Shown here: positions 53,658 through 62,352 of the stretch, piece after piece
Layout: every line of letters begins with the position of its first letter
How positions within the stretch are numbered: position 1 is the first letter of the stretch
Assembly (NCBI RefSeq): GCF_002160495.1
Contig: NZ_NFKR01000008.1
Location: forward strand, 1 to 64,000
From: Erysipelatoclostridium sp. An173
GTDB lineage: Bacteria > Bacillota_I > Bacilli_A > Erysipelotrichales > Coprobacillaceae
Reading direction: 5' to 3'
Length of the DNA stretch: 64,000 nucleotides
Notes under the pieces: model-generated
The model's input: the letters and a program-made list of their open reading frames with translations, nothing else
Told to the model about the DNA's origin: nothing
Databases searched by the model: none
Program-made: the position numbers and the translations under genes

Positions 53658-53684
53658 ATAGGATGCTAGCGCATCCTATTTTTC
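53657..53684. terminator. Bidirectional terminator between DUF1593 and SPFH genes
   Basis: AATAGGATGC pairs perfectly with GCATCCTATT around TAGC, with T on one side and A on the other. Confidence 0.85.
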
Positions 53685-54599
53685 ATCATCTTCAGTTTTA
53701 TCATCATCAACTAATTCTTTAATTGAACTAACTAAACCAGCAAGACCTTGAATTTCACTAGGAACAATAATTTTTGTAGCCTTACCTTTAGCTAATTCTT
53801 CTAATGCTTTAAAACCTTGTAATGTAACATAAGCTTGTTCAGGTTTTGCATCATTAATATATCTAATACCTTTAGCTTGAGCTTCGTATACAAGTCTTAA
53901 GGCTTCAGCTTCCCCTTCAGCAATCGCGATTTTAGCTTCCTTATCAGCTGTTGCTCTTAAGATCATTGCTTCTTTATCACCTTCAGCATTTAAGATAGAA
54001 GCAGTCTTTTTACCTTCAGCTTGTAAAATAGCTTCACGTCTTTCACGTTCAGCACGCATTTGTTTTTCCATTGCTTCTTGAATATCACGAGGTGGAATAA
54101 TGTTTTTAACTTCAACACGATGAACTTTAATTCCCCATGGATCAGTTGCTTCATCTAAGATACTGCGCATTCTTGAATTGATAATATCTCTAGAAGTTAG
54201 TGTTTCATCTAATTCAAGATCACCAATAATATTACGAAGTGTAGTTGCTGTTAAATTTTCAATTGCATTAATTGGTCGATCAACACCATAAGTGAAAAGT
54301 TTTGGATCAGTAATTTGATAATATACTACAGTGTCGATTTGCATAGTAACATTATCTTTAGTAATAACTGGTTGTGGTGCGAAATCAACAACATGTTCTT
54401 TTAAAGAAACTTTATTAACTACTCGATCTAAAAATGGAATTAAGATATGCAAACCAACGTTGCAAGTACGATTATAAGCTCCGATTCGTTCAACAACATA
54501 AGCTTTTGATTGTGGTACGATTCTAATTGTTGTAGCAATAATGATGATCAATAAGATTGCTAAAATACCCCATAAAACATAAACATATAAATCAGTCAT
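53676..54599 (-). CDS. SPFH/band-7 (stomatin-like) membrane protein
   Basis: 307 residues. An N-terminal helix (8-27) anchors a band-7 domain (IRIVPQSKAYVVERIGAYNRT, DNVTMQIDTVVYYQITDP, HRVEVKNIIPP) and a long coiled coil rich in Ala, Glu and Lys. It is close to the stomatin/slipin and QmcA group. These proteins form large rings at the membrane and organise microdomains. The partner NfeD-like gene lies just upstream in the same operon, the classical SPFH-NfeD pairing. Confidence 0.92.
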   Translation of the reverse strand: MTDLYVYVLWGILAILLIIIIATTIRIVPQSKAYVVERIGAYNRTCNVGLHILIPFLDRVVNKVSLKEHVVDFAPQPVITKDNVTMQIDTVVYYQITDPKLFTYGVDRPINAIENLTATTLRNIIGDLELDETLTSRDIINSRMRSILDEATDPWGIKVHRVEVKNIIPPRDIQEAMEKQMRAERERREAILQAEGKKTASILNAEGDKEAMILRATADKEAKIAIAEGEAEALRLVYEAQAKGIRYINDAKPEQAYVTLQGFKALEELAKGKATKIIVPSEIQGLAGLVSSIKELVDDDKTEDDEK

Positions 54600-54610
54600 A
54601 AAATATCCCT

Positions 54611-55036
54611 CTATTCTTCAATTTTTTTAACTACAAGATGAACTCCTTCAATGGCAACTATTTCACAATAATCTCCTTCGCTAATAACAGCGTTATCAAG
54701 ACTTGTTGCTGGCCATGAAGTTGACATAACTTTTACTTCACCTTTATTATCAGCTGTGATGGTTTTAGTTACTAAACCATGTTTACCAATCACACGATCG
54801 ACATTAGTTTTTTCAATGTTTGTTCGTAAATATTTTTTAGCTATAGGTCGTACTATTATAATTGTAAAAATACTAACAATTGCAAATAATACGATTTGAA
54901 TCGTTTGACTAGCACCTAATAGACAGGCAATCAAAGAAACAATACCACCAGCAGCAAACCAGATACTAACTAAATCAGTTGTAAGGATTTCGATTATCGC
55001 AGCGACAATGGTAATTCCTAACCAGATTGGTATCAT
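54611..55036 (-). CDS. NfeD-like membrane protein
   Basis: 141 residues with three membrane helices (1-20, 23-45, 47-65) and a C-terminal OB-fold beta domain (GKHGLVTKTITADNKGEVKVMSTSWPA, split by a turn; GDYCEIVAIEGVHLVVKK). This is the short NfeD form without the serine protease domain. It precedes the SPFH gene by 11 bases. The pair is expected to work together in membrane organisation. Confidence 0.9.
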   Translation of the reverse strand: MIPIWLGITIVAAIIEILTTDLVSIWFAAGGIVSLIACLLGASQTIQIVLFAIVSIFTIIIVRPIAKKYLRTNIEKTNVDRVIGKHGLVTKTITADNKGEVKVMSTSWPATSLDNAVISEGDYCEIVAIEGVHLVVKKIEE

Positions 55037-55051
55037 TTATCTTCCCCTCCT

Positions 55052-55417
55052 TTACAGATTAACTAATAGAATTTGATGGACAACATCAAACTTTGCTGAA
55101 AATTTAACACACTTATTATTTTCCAAATCAAAGCCATAACTATTAGCTAAATCACTTATAAAATTTTTGTTTGAAATACGGCCATAGCTTTTTCCAATAG
55201 AAATTCGATGCAATTGATCTTCAGGGTATATTTGCTCGTTAATTTCTTTCTTTTTTACTGGCTTAATTCCTAAAACATTATTTTTTCGATCAATTCCTAA
55301 TAAAACATATTCCACATCTTCAAAATGACGACATGCCGCTTTATTTAATGTTAAGTTTGTACTATAGATAGTAACTGTTTTTTTGGCAATATCATTAGTT
55401 GACCATTCAAATTCCAT
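55052..55417 (-). CDS. Hypothetical protein upstream of the NfeD/SPFH pair
   Basis: 121 residues from the ATG at 55417-55415, which has AAAGGA a suitable distance upstream; 17 in-frame codons further upstream have no ribosome site. A soluble mixed protein beginning MEFEWSTNDIAKKTVTIYST and ending FSAKFDVVHQILLVNL, so likely a small beta-rich fold. One part (HRISIGKSYGRISNKNF) is basic. It lies 15 bases before the NfeD gene and is probably cotranscribed. No family recognised. Confidence 0.6.
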   Translation of the reverse strand: MEFEWSTNDIAKKTVTIYSTNLTLNKAACRHFEDVEYVLLGIDRKNNVLGIKPVKKKEINEQIYPEDQLHRISIGKSYGRISNKNFISDLANSYGFDLENNKCVKFSAKFDVVHQILLVNL

Positions 55418-55664
55418 AAGTATCATCCTTTCTATTAATATTATATTATAAAAATTATTTTTATTCAATAATATTACATTATAAAATCAAAAATATAATT
55501 CACTATTATAACATGATTTTTTAAATTGAACACAAAAAATCTATTTTTATCCCATTAAATCAAAATAATATTATAAAGACAAAGGTAATTAGTCATAGTA
55601 TATCTAGTTAAATTTTGTCAAAATTAATAGTATGACTACTGCTATAAATTGGGGATTATAGTCT

Positions 55665-55693
55665 TTTACAACTATGGGCGATTGGGGTATAAT
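55665..55693 (+). promoter_or_regulatory. Promoter of the thioredoxin-like lipoprotein operon
   Basis: TTTACA (55665-55670) and TATAAT (55688-55693), 17 bases apart. The predicted start (near 55700) is only about ten bases before the ATG, leaving a very short leader. The rest of the 292-base gap upstream is AT-rich with no other feature seen. Confidence 0.72.
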
Positions 55694-55709
55694 GACTTAG
55701 AGGTGTAAT

Positions 55710-56174
55710 ATGAAAAAATTAATTAAATTAACAATGATGTTCATTTTGGCAATTACAGTAGCGGGTTGTCAAGAAAAACGAGAATATACCGATACTTATA
55801 CGCTACATTATTTTTATTTAGAAAGCTGTCCTAATTGTCAAAATTTTACCGAAAATGGTTTACCACTAATTGAAGAAGAGTTTGGTGATCATATGAAAAT
55901 TGTTAAGTACAATATGGATGATCGTAATACTATTAATGAAGTAAAAGCAGCCTATGATAATTTTGTTAATAATATTATTGATTTTAATCAAGATGATTAT
56001 GGCTTTGGTCCATTTTTAGTTTTAGAAGGGTACTATGCTCAATTAGGGGTTGAAGATGTTGATAAATACTTAGATAATCTAATTGCTGCGGTATCAGGAG
56101 AAAAATTAAGTGAACCTGGCGAAATTGAAACATATTATTATTTCAATGACGGATTAGTCAAATCAGAAAATTAA
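55710..56174 (+). CDS. Thioredoxin-like lipoprotein
   Basis: 154 residues. Lipoprotein signal with lipobox VAGC (C20). A thioredoxin-like domain follows with the redox pair C40 and C43 (ESCPNCQNF), then FGPFLVLEGYYAQ where the cis-proline loop is expected. It would act outside the membrane in thiol exchange. The ribosome site AGAGGTG is close and the predicted transcript start is near it. deoD follows 13 bases later. Confidence 0.82.
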   Translation: MKKLIKLTMMFILAITVAGCQEKREYTDTYTLHYFYLESCPNCQNFTENGLPLIEEEFGDHMKIVKYNMDDRNTINEVKAAYDNFVNNIIDFNQDDYGFGPFLVLEGYYAQLGVEDVDKYLDNLIAAVSGEKLSEPGEIETYYYFNDGLVKSEN

Positions 56175-56187
56175 GGAGGAATATGAC

Positions 56188-56889
56188 ATGGCAACACCAC
56201 ATAATCAAGCCAATCCTGGTGAAATTGCTAAAACAGTTTTAATGCCTGGAGATCCTTTGCGGGCTAAGTTTTTAGCAAATACTTATTTAGAAAATGTTAA
56301 GGAATTTAATACTGTTCGTAATATGTTAGGTTATACAGGAACATATAAAGGAAAAGAGGTTTCAATAATGGGTTCTGGTATGGGAATGCCTTCAATGGGA
56401 ATCTATTGTCATGAATTGTATAGCCAATATGGGGTAGAAAGCATTATTCGAATCGGTTCATGCGGTTCTTTGAAAAAGGATATTAAATTAAGAGATATTA
56501 TTATTGTTCAAGGTGCTTGTACGGATTCTAATTTTGCTCATCAATATGAATTGCCGGGTACTTATAGTGCTATTTCTAGTTTTGATTTATTAGAAAAAGC
56601 GGTTAATGAAGCCCGTAAAAAAGATGCAGCGTTTCATGTTGGGAATGTTATTTCATCAGATATTTTTTATCATGCTGACAAAGATAGTGGCGCTAAATGG
56701 GCTTCAATGGGATGTTTAGGAGTAGAAATGGAGTCTTATGCACTATTTGCAACTGCAGCTTATTTTAATAAAAAAGCGATTACTTTATTAACAGTTTCTG
56801 ATTCTTTGGTAAGTGATGAAATCACAACTGCTAAAGAAAGAGAAAAAACATTTACTACCATGATGAAAATTGCTTTGGAGATTGCTTAA
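56188..56889 (+). CDS. deoD: Purine nucleoside phosphorylase, DeoD type
   Basis: 233 residues of the hexameric bacterial PNP family. Motifs in order: MATPHNQANPGEIAKTVLMPGDPLRAKF (split: TPHNQA, MPGDPLRAKF), GSGMGMPSMGIY for phosphate, IRIGSCGSL, EMESYALFATA for ribose, and SDSL with the catalytic Asp. It splits purine nucleosides to base and ribose-1-phosphate. GGAGG precedes the ATG. The stop codon shares a base with the next gene's ATG. Confidence 0.95.
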   Translation: MATPHNQANPGEIAKTVLMPGDPLRAKFLANTYLENVKEFNTVRNMLGYTGTYKGKEVSIMGSGMGMPSMGIYCHELYSQYGVESIIRIGSCGSLKKDIKLRDIIIVQGACTDSNFAHQYELPGTYSAISSFDLLEKAVNEARKKDAAFHVGNVISSDIFYHADKDSGAKWASMGCLGVEMESYALFATAAYFNKKAITLLTVSDSLVSDEITTAKEREKTFTTMMKIALEIA

Positions 56890-57512
56890 TGAAACAAAAA
56901 TTTGCCTTTTTTGATTTTGATGATACTTTAATTCATGGCGATTCAGGACGGGCCTTACTTGGCTATTATTTAAAAAAACATCCCTTAGCTTTTTGGCGTT
57001 TGTTTAAAGTTGGGATTTTGTTTGTTTTATATTTAATAGGTATTGTGAGTTTTCAAAAGGCTAAAAGTGCCTGGTTATTTCCGATGGATAAATTAAATGA
57101 TGATGAAATTAATGATTTTTATCAAAAATGTTTAGTTCCGCTCTATTATGATAATGTAATTAAGGAATTAAAACAAAAAAAAGAAGCTGGATATTTAGTG
57201 TATATTTGTTCAGCTTCAATAGAGGGATATTTACGGTTTTGTGATTTACCAGTTGATGGGATTTTAGGAACTAAGACAAAAATAGTTAATGGTAAATATA
57301 CAAGTGAAATGATTGGTAAAAATTGTAAAGATGAAGAAAAAGTAATTCGTTTAAATGAGGTTATTAATAAGTTAGGGGTAGAAATTGATTATGATAATTC
57401 GTATGCTTATTCTGATTCTACTCATGATATTCCAATGTTGAAAATGGTTAAAAACCGCATTAGAATTAATAAAAAAAATGGAGAAATGACTCCATTTATA
57501 TTCGAGGAGTAA
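56889..57512 (+). CDS. HAD-IB family phosphatase
   Basis: 207 residues. Motif I DFDDTLIHGDSG carries the nucleophile and proton-donor aspartates; motif II is in ICSASIEGYLRF; motif III/IV is in AYSDSTHDIPML. A hydrophobic helix (FKVGILFVLYLIGIVSF, about 42-58) forms the cap region, as in other HAD-IB (SerB-like) proteins of Firmicutes. Substrate unknown: phosphoserine or a lipid phosphate are options. It overlaps deoD by one base. Confidence 0.88.
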   Translation: MKQKFAFFDFDDTLIHGDSGRALLGYYLKKHPLAFWRLFKVGILFVLYLIGIVSFQKAKSAWLFPMDKLNDDEINDFYQKCLVPLYYDNVIKELKQKKEAGYLVYICSASIEGYLRFCDLPVDGILGTKTKIVNGKYTSEMIGKNCKDEEKVIRLNEVINKLGVEIDYDNSYAYSDSTHDIPMLKMVKNRIRINKKNGEMTPFIFEE

Positions 57513-57528
57513 AGGCTCCTCTTTTTTA
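57504..57528 (+). terminator. Intrinsic terminator after the HAD phosphatase gene
   Basis: GAGGAG pairs with CTCCTC around six bases and spans the stop codon, then six T. Confidence 0.75.
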
Positions 57529-57726
57529 ATGTCCATCTAAATCGGTAAATAATAACATAATGTTAATAATACCGGCAATTCCAACTAGAATATATATTAA
57601 CATTGATAAAAAGCTATCAACACCAAATAATGTATCAACTAAGTTGAAATTAAATAAACCAATTAAACCCCAGTTAATGGCACCGATAATTGTTAATGTT
57701 AATGCTATCTTTTGTAATATATTCAT
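57526..57726 (-). CDS. DUF378 small membrane protein
   Basis: 66 residues with two membrane helices (about 8-25 and 38-60). LTIIGAINWGLIGLFNFNLVD is the DUF378 signature, and the family is a very common small membrane protein in Firmicutes with unknown role. AAGGAGG precedes the ATG on the minus strand. It is convergent with the deoD operon. Confidence 0.9.
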   Translation of the reverse strand: MNILQKIALTLTIIGAINWGLIGLFNFNLVDTLFGVDSFLSMLIYILVGIAGIINIMLLFTDLDGH

Positions 57727-57819
57727 TATTTAAATCCTCCTTATTAAATTCTATCCAATCTAAAGTTCTTTATACATATTCTTGTAATTTTTACATATTT
57801 TATTAGTGGGGGTGTGAAT

Positions 57820-58806
57820 TTGAAAAAAATTTATATTGGTATAGGTGCTATTGTAGTTGTAATCATTGCCACGTTGATCTTTTTTAAATTTAAAGATACA
57901 TCATTAGATAAAACGATTGAAAAGGTAAAGGCTTATGATAAATATACGCTTACTTGTAATATGGAAATGGTAGAAAATGATGAGTTAAAAAGTTATCTGG
58001 TTAATGTAAGTTATTTAAATGAAGATAAAAATGAATATTATAAGGTTGAATTATATGATAAAGCGTTGAATCAATCACAAATAATTATTAAAAATAGTGA
58101 TGGGGTTTTTGTTTTAACACCAACGTTAAATCAAATTTTTAAGTTTCAAAGTGAGTGGCCTAATAATTCTCCTAAACCATACATTTATCAATCATTGATC
58201 GAATTATTAGAAAAGGGCGAAGTAGAAAAAATTAAAGATGGTTATCAAGTAAAATGTGAAGTTCAATATCCTAATGATTCTAGAGTGGTTGGACAAGAAA
58301 TGATTTTTGATAAATCACTAGCACCAAAACAAGTGACAGTTTTAGATAGTGAGGATGCTGAAATTATAACTGCAGAATTTACGGAGTTTAAAACTGATGT
58401 AAATCTATCTAAAGATAATTTTAATGAAAAAGAAGTCTTACAAAATAGTAAAAGTGAGTATTCAAGTGCTAGTAGTGAACTACCATTATATCCAATTGCT
58501 TTAATGGGTAGTACTTTAGATAGTGAAGAAGTATCAACGATTGATGGAACAACTAACCATATTTTAAAATTTACTGGTGATAAAAACTTTACTGTTATTG
58601 AAACACCAGTAGCAGCAAGTGATGAGATCGTTGTTGAAACAATCGAAGGTGAAGCAATTGATTTAGCTGATGGGGTTGCCTTTTATAATGAAGGTGAATT
58701 AACGATGATGAAATCAGGAATATTATGCAAAGTGTATTCACAGGATTTGAATAAAGATGAAATGGTAAATGTAATTAGCAGTATGCAAACTTCAAGTTTG
58801 AAATAG
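57820..58806 (+). CDS. LolA/RseB-like membrane-anchored protein of unknown role
   Basis: About 328 residues. N-terminal anchor (KKIYIGIGAIVVVIIATLIFF), then a beta-rich domain (YTLTCNMEMVENDELKSYLV, YYKVELYDKALNQSQIIIKN, GVFVLTPTLNQIFKFQSEWPN) typical of LolA- or GerS-like sheets, and a C-terminal DUF4367-like region with VVETIEGEAIDLADGVAFYNEGEL. Start is either GTG 57814 or TTG 57820; the site GGGGGTG favours TTG 57820. It precedes alr by 86 bases and has no other partner in the window. Confidence 0.7.
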   Translation: MKKIYIGIGAIVVVIIATLIFFKFKDTSLDKTIEKVKAYDKYTLTCNMEMVENDELKSYLVNVSYLNEDKNEYYKVELYDKALNQSQIIIKNSDGVFVLTPTLNQIFKFQSEWPNNSPKPYIYQSLIELLEKGEVEKIKDGYQVKCEVQYPNDSRVVGQEMIFDKSLAPKQVTVLDSEDAEIITAEFTEFKTDVNLSKDNFNEKEVLQNSKSEYSSASSELPLYPIALMGSTLDSEEVSTIDGTTNHILKFTGDKNFTVIETPVAASDEIVVETIEGEAIDLADGVAFYNEGELTMMKSGILCKVYSQDLNKDEMVNVISSMQTSSLK

Positions 58807-58892
58807 GGGCAAATGCCTCTACTACATATTTTGGAAAATGTTTGAATTATAATAGAGATTGGATTATACTAGAGGGTGCAAAGGAGTAAATT

Positions 58893-59966
58893 ATGAATTT
58901 ATATCGTGATACATATGCCCAAATTAATTTAAAATATTTAAAAAATAATATTGAAACAACATATAAAAAATTTAAACGACCTTTAATGGCGGTAATCAAA
59001 GCAGATGCTTATGGTCATGGTTATCGTGAGGTTGCTAAATATATAAATGATATTGATTATATAGAGATGTTTGCTGTGGCAACATTGCCAGAAGCTATTG
59101 AGTTGCGGGAACTAGGAATCAAAAAAGGAATATTGATTTTAGGAGCAGTACCAACATTAAAAGAAGAAATTGATTTAGCAATTAAATATGATATTACTTT
59201 AACGATGATATCATTAGAGTACATGCATCATTTAGCTTCGTTAATTGAAGATAAACCGCTTAAAGTCCATATTAAATTAGATACTGGTATGCATCGTATT
59301 GGACTTACAAGCAAAGAAGAATTAGAAGAGTTATTAGCGACGATTGATCGTGATAAGTTTATTTTAGATGGTATTTTTACCCACTATGCGACAGCTGATG
59401 GGGAAAAAGAGGCTTTTGATAAACAGCGAGCATTATTCTATGAATTGGTAAAAGGTCATGAATTTAAATATATTCATTGTTGTAATAGTGCGGCAATGAC
59501 ATACCATCATGATACTGGTTCGAATTTAGGGAGAATTGGTATTGTAATGTATGGATTGGATCCAGCTGGAAATGAAACTGATGAGTATAAACAAGTAATG
59601 TCATTATATTCTAAAGTATCAATGGTTAAACTTATTAAAAAAGGTGAGCGAGTAGGTTATGGGTTAACTTACCAAGCTGAAAATGATGAATATATTGCGA
59701 CAGTTCCAATTGGTTATGCTGATGGTTTGATTCGTAAAAATCAAGGACGTAAAGTATATATTAATGGTAATTATTATGAAATCGTAGGTCGTATTTGTAT
59801 GGATCAAATGATGGTTAGAGTTGATGAAACAGTTCATTCTGGTGACCAGGTCGAAATATTTGGTGATCATATTTCTTTAGCGAGCATGGCTAAAGATTTA
59901 GAGACAATACCATATGAGATTGTTTGTTTAATTTCTAAAAGAGTTGAACGCGTTTATATAAAATAA
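58893..59966 (+). CDS. alr: Alanine racemase
   Basis: 357 residues. PLP lysine K36 in AVIKADAYGHG; the barrel then runs through GILILGAVP, KLDTGMHRIG, and FTHYATADGEK. The opposing catalytic tyrosine lies in ERVGYGLTYQA, and GRICMDQMMV is also conserved. It makes D-alanine for peptidoglycan. AAGGAG lies upstream. A terminator follows, and the next gene is separate. Confidence 0.95.
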   Translation: MNLYRDTYAQINLKYLKNNIETTYKKFKRPLMAVIKADAYGHGYREVAKYINDIDYIEMFAVATLPEAIELRELGIKKGILILGAVPTLKEEIDLAIKYDITLTMISLEYMHHLASLIEDKPLKVHIKLDTGMHRIGLTSKEELEELLATIDRDKFILDGIFTHYATADGEKEAFDKQRALFYELVKGHEFKYIHCCNSAAMTYHHDTGSNLGRIGIVMYGLDPAGNETDEYKQVMSLYSKVSMVKLIKKGERVGYGLTYQAENDEYIATVPIGYADGLIRKNQGRKVYINGNYYEIVGRICMDQMMVRVDETVHSGDQVEIFGDHISLASMAKDLETIPYEIVCLISKRVERVYIK

Positions 59967-59973
59967 AGATGAT

Positions 59974-59999
59974 AAGCAGATAAATTAATCTGCTTTTTA
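59974..59999 (+). terminator. Intrinsic terminator after alr
   Basis: AAGCAGAT pairs perfectly with ATCTGCTT around six bases, then T. Confidence 0.82.
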
Positions 60000-60020
60000 T
60001 AATGAAAAGGAGCGAAGATA

Positions 60021-60677
60021 ATGAATAAAATACCTGCTCCTAATGAAATATTTCCTAATGAATATAAAACATCATGTTTCATTAAAAATGTAATAACAGC
60101 ACCTAATATTATAGTAGGTGATTATACATATTATGATGATTCTGTTGCCCCAACTGAATTTGAGAAAAATAATGTTTTATTTAATTATCCGGAATTTGGA
60201 GATAAGTTAATTATTGGTAAGTTTTGTTCAATTGCTTCAGGAACTAAATTTATTATGGGTTCTGCTAATCATCGACTTGGCAGTGTTACTACTTACCCAT
60301 TTAATGTTTTTGGTGGCAGTTGGCAAGAAAATACGCCAGATCATATGTCGCAATTGCCTTTTAAAGGTGATACTGTCATTGGTAATGATGTTTGGATTGG
60401 TCGTGAAAGCATTATTATGCCAGGTGTAAAAATTGGTGATGGGGCCATTATTGCAGCGTATTCAGTTGTTACTAAAGATGTTGAACCTTATAGTGTCGTT
60501 GGTGGAAATCCAGCCCGCTTTATCAAAAAAAGATTTAATGATGAATTGATTGAATTGTTGTTAGAGTTTAAATGGTGGGATTTACCGCCAGAAAAGTTAG
60601 TTGCGGCTTTACCGTTGCTTTGTGATTTTGATTTGGAAAAAGTAACTAAAAAGATAGAAGAAATGATTGAGCAGTAA
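60021..60677 (+). CDS. CatB/Vat-like xenobiotic O-acetyltransferase (left-handed beta-helix)
   Basis: 218 residues of the hexapeptide-repeat XAT family. The catalytic histidine is H84 in [16 protein letters not shown], with FGGSWQE after; the beta-helix turns are in [22 protein letters not shown] and [14 protein letters not shown]. These match the CatB and Vat subfamily that acetylates chloramphenicol or streptogramin A. Many gut Firmicutes carry chromosomal homologues with no proven resistance role, so the substrate is left open. AAAGGAG precedes the ATG. Confidence 0.9.
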   Translation: MNKIPAPNEIFPNEYKTSCFIKNVITAPNIIVGDYTYYDDSVAPTEFEKNNVLFNYPEFGDKLIIGKFCSIASGTKFIMGSANHRLGSVTTYPFNVFGGSWQENTPDHMSQLPFKGDTVIGNDVWIGRESIIMPGVKIGDGAIIAAYSVVTKDVEPYSVVGGNPARFIKKRFNDELIELLLEFKWWDLPPEKLVAALPLLCDFDLEKVTKKIEEMIEQ

Positions 60678-60678
60678 T

Positions 60679-60759
60679 AAAAAAGTTACAATGAAAAATG
60701 AAATGAACCCGATTATTTAAATAAAGGAAGTTCATTTCAAAACCATTGTAACTTTTTTT
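60679..60759. terminator. Nested inverted repeat between convergent genes, probable bidirectional terminator
   Basis: Outer arms AAAAAAGTTACAATG (60679-60693) and its complement (60744-60758) enclose inner arms TGAAATGAAC (60699-60708) and GTTCATTTCA (60730-60739). T runs flank both ends. It overlaps the stop of the minus-strand gene. Confidence 0.7.
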
Positions 60760-61177
60760 ATTCAAACAGCTTTGATAATCGATAATATGATAATGAACCT
60801 GATTTACTTGATTCAACTTTACCATCTTTATAAACAATTGTTTGTGGTACAGTGGCATCAGTAATGTCAAGTTTTTCTTCTAACCAGTTTGCATAATCAG
60901 TATCTTCAGAAATATCAACATAATATAAAGTATCCCCAAGATGTTCTTGCAAGTATTGACTCATAGTTTGTTGATATGATTGAGTTGTAGTGTCAGTATT
61001 ATTACCAATAACGACAACGAAACTATCATCATCCTTAACTTTTTCTACTAGTTCGCTTTGAGAGATAGTTGTATAGTCGTTAAAAAAGATATTATGGTAA
61101 ACATAAAGCCCGATAAAAACAACTAATACAATTCCAAAGACGCTAATTTCTTTCCAAAATTTTTTTATTTTTTTCAT
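60758..61177 (-). CDS. Membrane-anchored thioredoxin-fold protein without cysteines
   Basis: 139 residues from the ATG at 61177-61175, which follows GGAGG; 12 upstream in-frame codons are ignored. A membrane helix (12-30) leads to a thioredoxin-like domain: FVVVIGNNTDTTTQSYQQT where a CxxC would be, YYVDISEDTDY, and the cis-proline loop TVPQTIVYKDGK. The protein has no cysteine anywhere, so it cannot be a disulfide enzyme; a binding or chaperone role is likely. It resembles bacteriocin-accessory-type proteins in overall layout. Confidence 0.72.
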   Translation of the reverse strand: MKKIKKFWKEISVFGIVLVVFIGLYVYHNIFFNDYTTISQSELVEKVKDDDSFVVVIGNNTDTTTQSYQQTMSQYLQEHLGDTLYYVDISEDTDYANWLEEKLDITDATVPQTIVYKDGKVESSKSGSLSYYRLSKLFE

Positions 61178-61235
61178 AATTAGCCTCCAATAAATACTAT
61201 TATATAATAACAAAAATATTTACTAAAAACAACTA

Positions 61236-61264
61236 ATAAAAAGGGATATGGCAACCATATCCCT
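61236..61264 (-). terminator. Intrinsic terminator after galE
   Basis: AGGGATATGG pairs perfectly with CCATATCCCT around three bases; five T follow on the minus strand. Confidence 0.88.
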
Positions 61265-61275
61265 CTAAAATAGTT

Positions 61276-62274
61276 TTATTTATGTTTTAATGCATAATTC
61301 CATGTGTCGCGACACATATCTTCAATTCCTCTAGTTGCAACCCAGTCAAGCTCTTCTTTTGCTCTAGTAGGATCTGCGTAGCAAGTAGCGATATCTCCAG
61401 GACGACGATCTTTGATTTCATATTTAACTTTAACGTTATTTACTCGTTCAAAAGTTTTTACTAAATCAAGAACACTATAACCAGTACCAGTACCTAAATT
61501 ACAAATGTGAACACCAGGAGCTTGATAATGCTCAAGTGCTTTTACATGTCCTTTAGCTAAGTCAACGACATGAATATAATCACGGACTCCAGTACCATCA
61601 TGAGTATCATAATCATCACCGAAAACACCTAAACATTCTAATTCACCAGTAGCTACTTTCATGATATATGGCATTAGGTTGTTAGGAATTCCTTTTGGAT
61701 CTTCACCTAATAAACCAGATTCATGAGCACCGATTGGATTAAAATAACGTAATAGTGATACTGACATATCAGGACAAGCATGTTGGACATCGGTTAAAAT
61801 TCTTTCCATCATGGCTTTACTAGTACCATAAGGATTAGTAGTATCACCTAATTTACAATCTTCTGTAATTGGTACGGTTTCAGGATCACCGTAAACTGTT
61901 GCACTTGATGAAAAGACGATTTGATTAACATGATATTTTTTCATCATTTTACTAACAATTAATGTAGTCATTAAATTATTAGTATAGTATTCAATTGGTT
62001 TTTGAACTGATTCACCAACAGCTTTAAAGGCAGCACAGTGAATAACCGCATCAATTTTATTTTCTTTAAAAACTGCCTCAGTTTTTGCTTCATCTAAAAT
62101 ATTAAATTCATAAAACTTTGCTTCTTTTCCCGTAATATCTTTGATATATCCTAATACTTCTGGTTTTGAGTTAGAAAAATCATCAATAACAATGACCTCA
62201 TGACCAGCTTCTAATAATTCAACACAGATATGGCTACCGATATATCCAGTACCACCAGTAACTAAAACATTCAT
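61276..62274 (-). CDS. galE: UDP-glucose 4-epimerase
   Basis: 332 residues. NAD-binding GGTGYIGSH at the N-terminus, FSSSATVYG with the active-site serine, and YGTSKAMME with the Tyr/Lys pair. LLRYFNPIGAHESGLLGEDPKGIP (split: RYFNPIGAH, then EDPKGIPNNLMPY) binds the UDP-sugar. It interconverts UDP-glucose and UDP-galactose for galactose use and surface glycans. No gal operon lies beside it. A run of G lies just upstream of the ATG on the minus strand. Confidence 0.95.
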   Translation of the reverse strand: MNVLVTGGTGYIGSHICVELLEAGHEVIVIDDFSNSKPEVLGYIKDITGKEAKFYEFNILDEAKTEAVFKENKIDAVIHCAAFKAVGESVQKPIEYYTNNLMTTLIVSKMMKKYHVNQIVFSSSATVYGDPETVPITEDCKLGDTTNPYGTSKAMMERILTDVQHACPDMSVSLLRYFNPIGAHESGLLGEDPKGIPNNLMPYIMKVATGELECLGVFGDDYDTHDGTGVRDYIHVVDLAKGHVKALEHYQAPGVHICNLGTGTGYSVLDLVKTFERVNNVKVKYEIKDRRPGDIATCYADPTRAKEELDWVATRGIEDMCRDTWNYALKHK

Positions 62275-62352
62275 AAAATACCCCCATCCTTTTTTTCTAT
62301 AATAGCATTTTTATTTCTTTAATTAAAGTATAGAAATGTTATTTTAATCTTA

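Noticed and set aside
58807-58830. Terminator after the LolA-like gene
   Set aside because: The TAGGGGC/GCCTCTA stem has a mismatch and no T run follows.
60021-60677. Naming the acetyltransferase as a streptogramin or chloramphenicol resistance gene
   Set aside because: The fold and catalytic His fit, but many chromosomal homologues have no shown resistance role and there is no mobile context.
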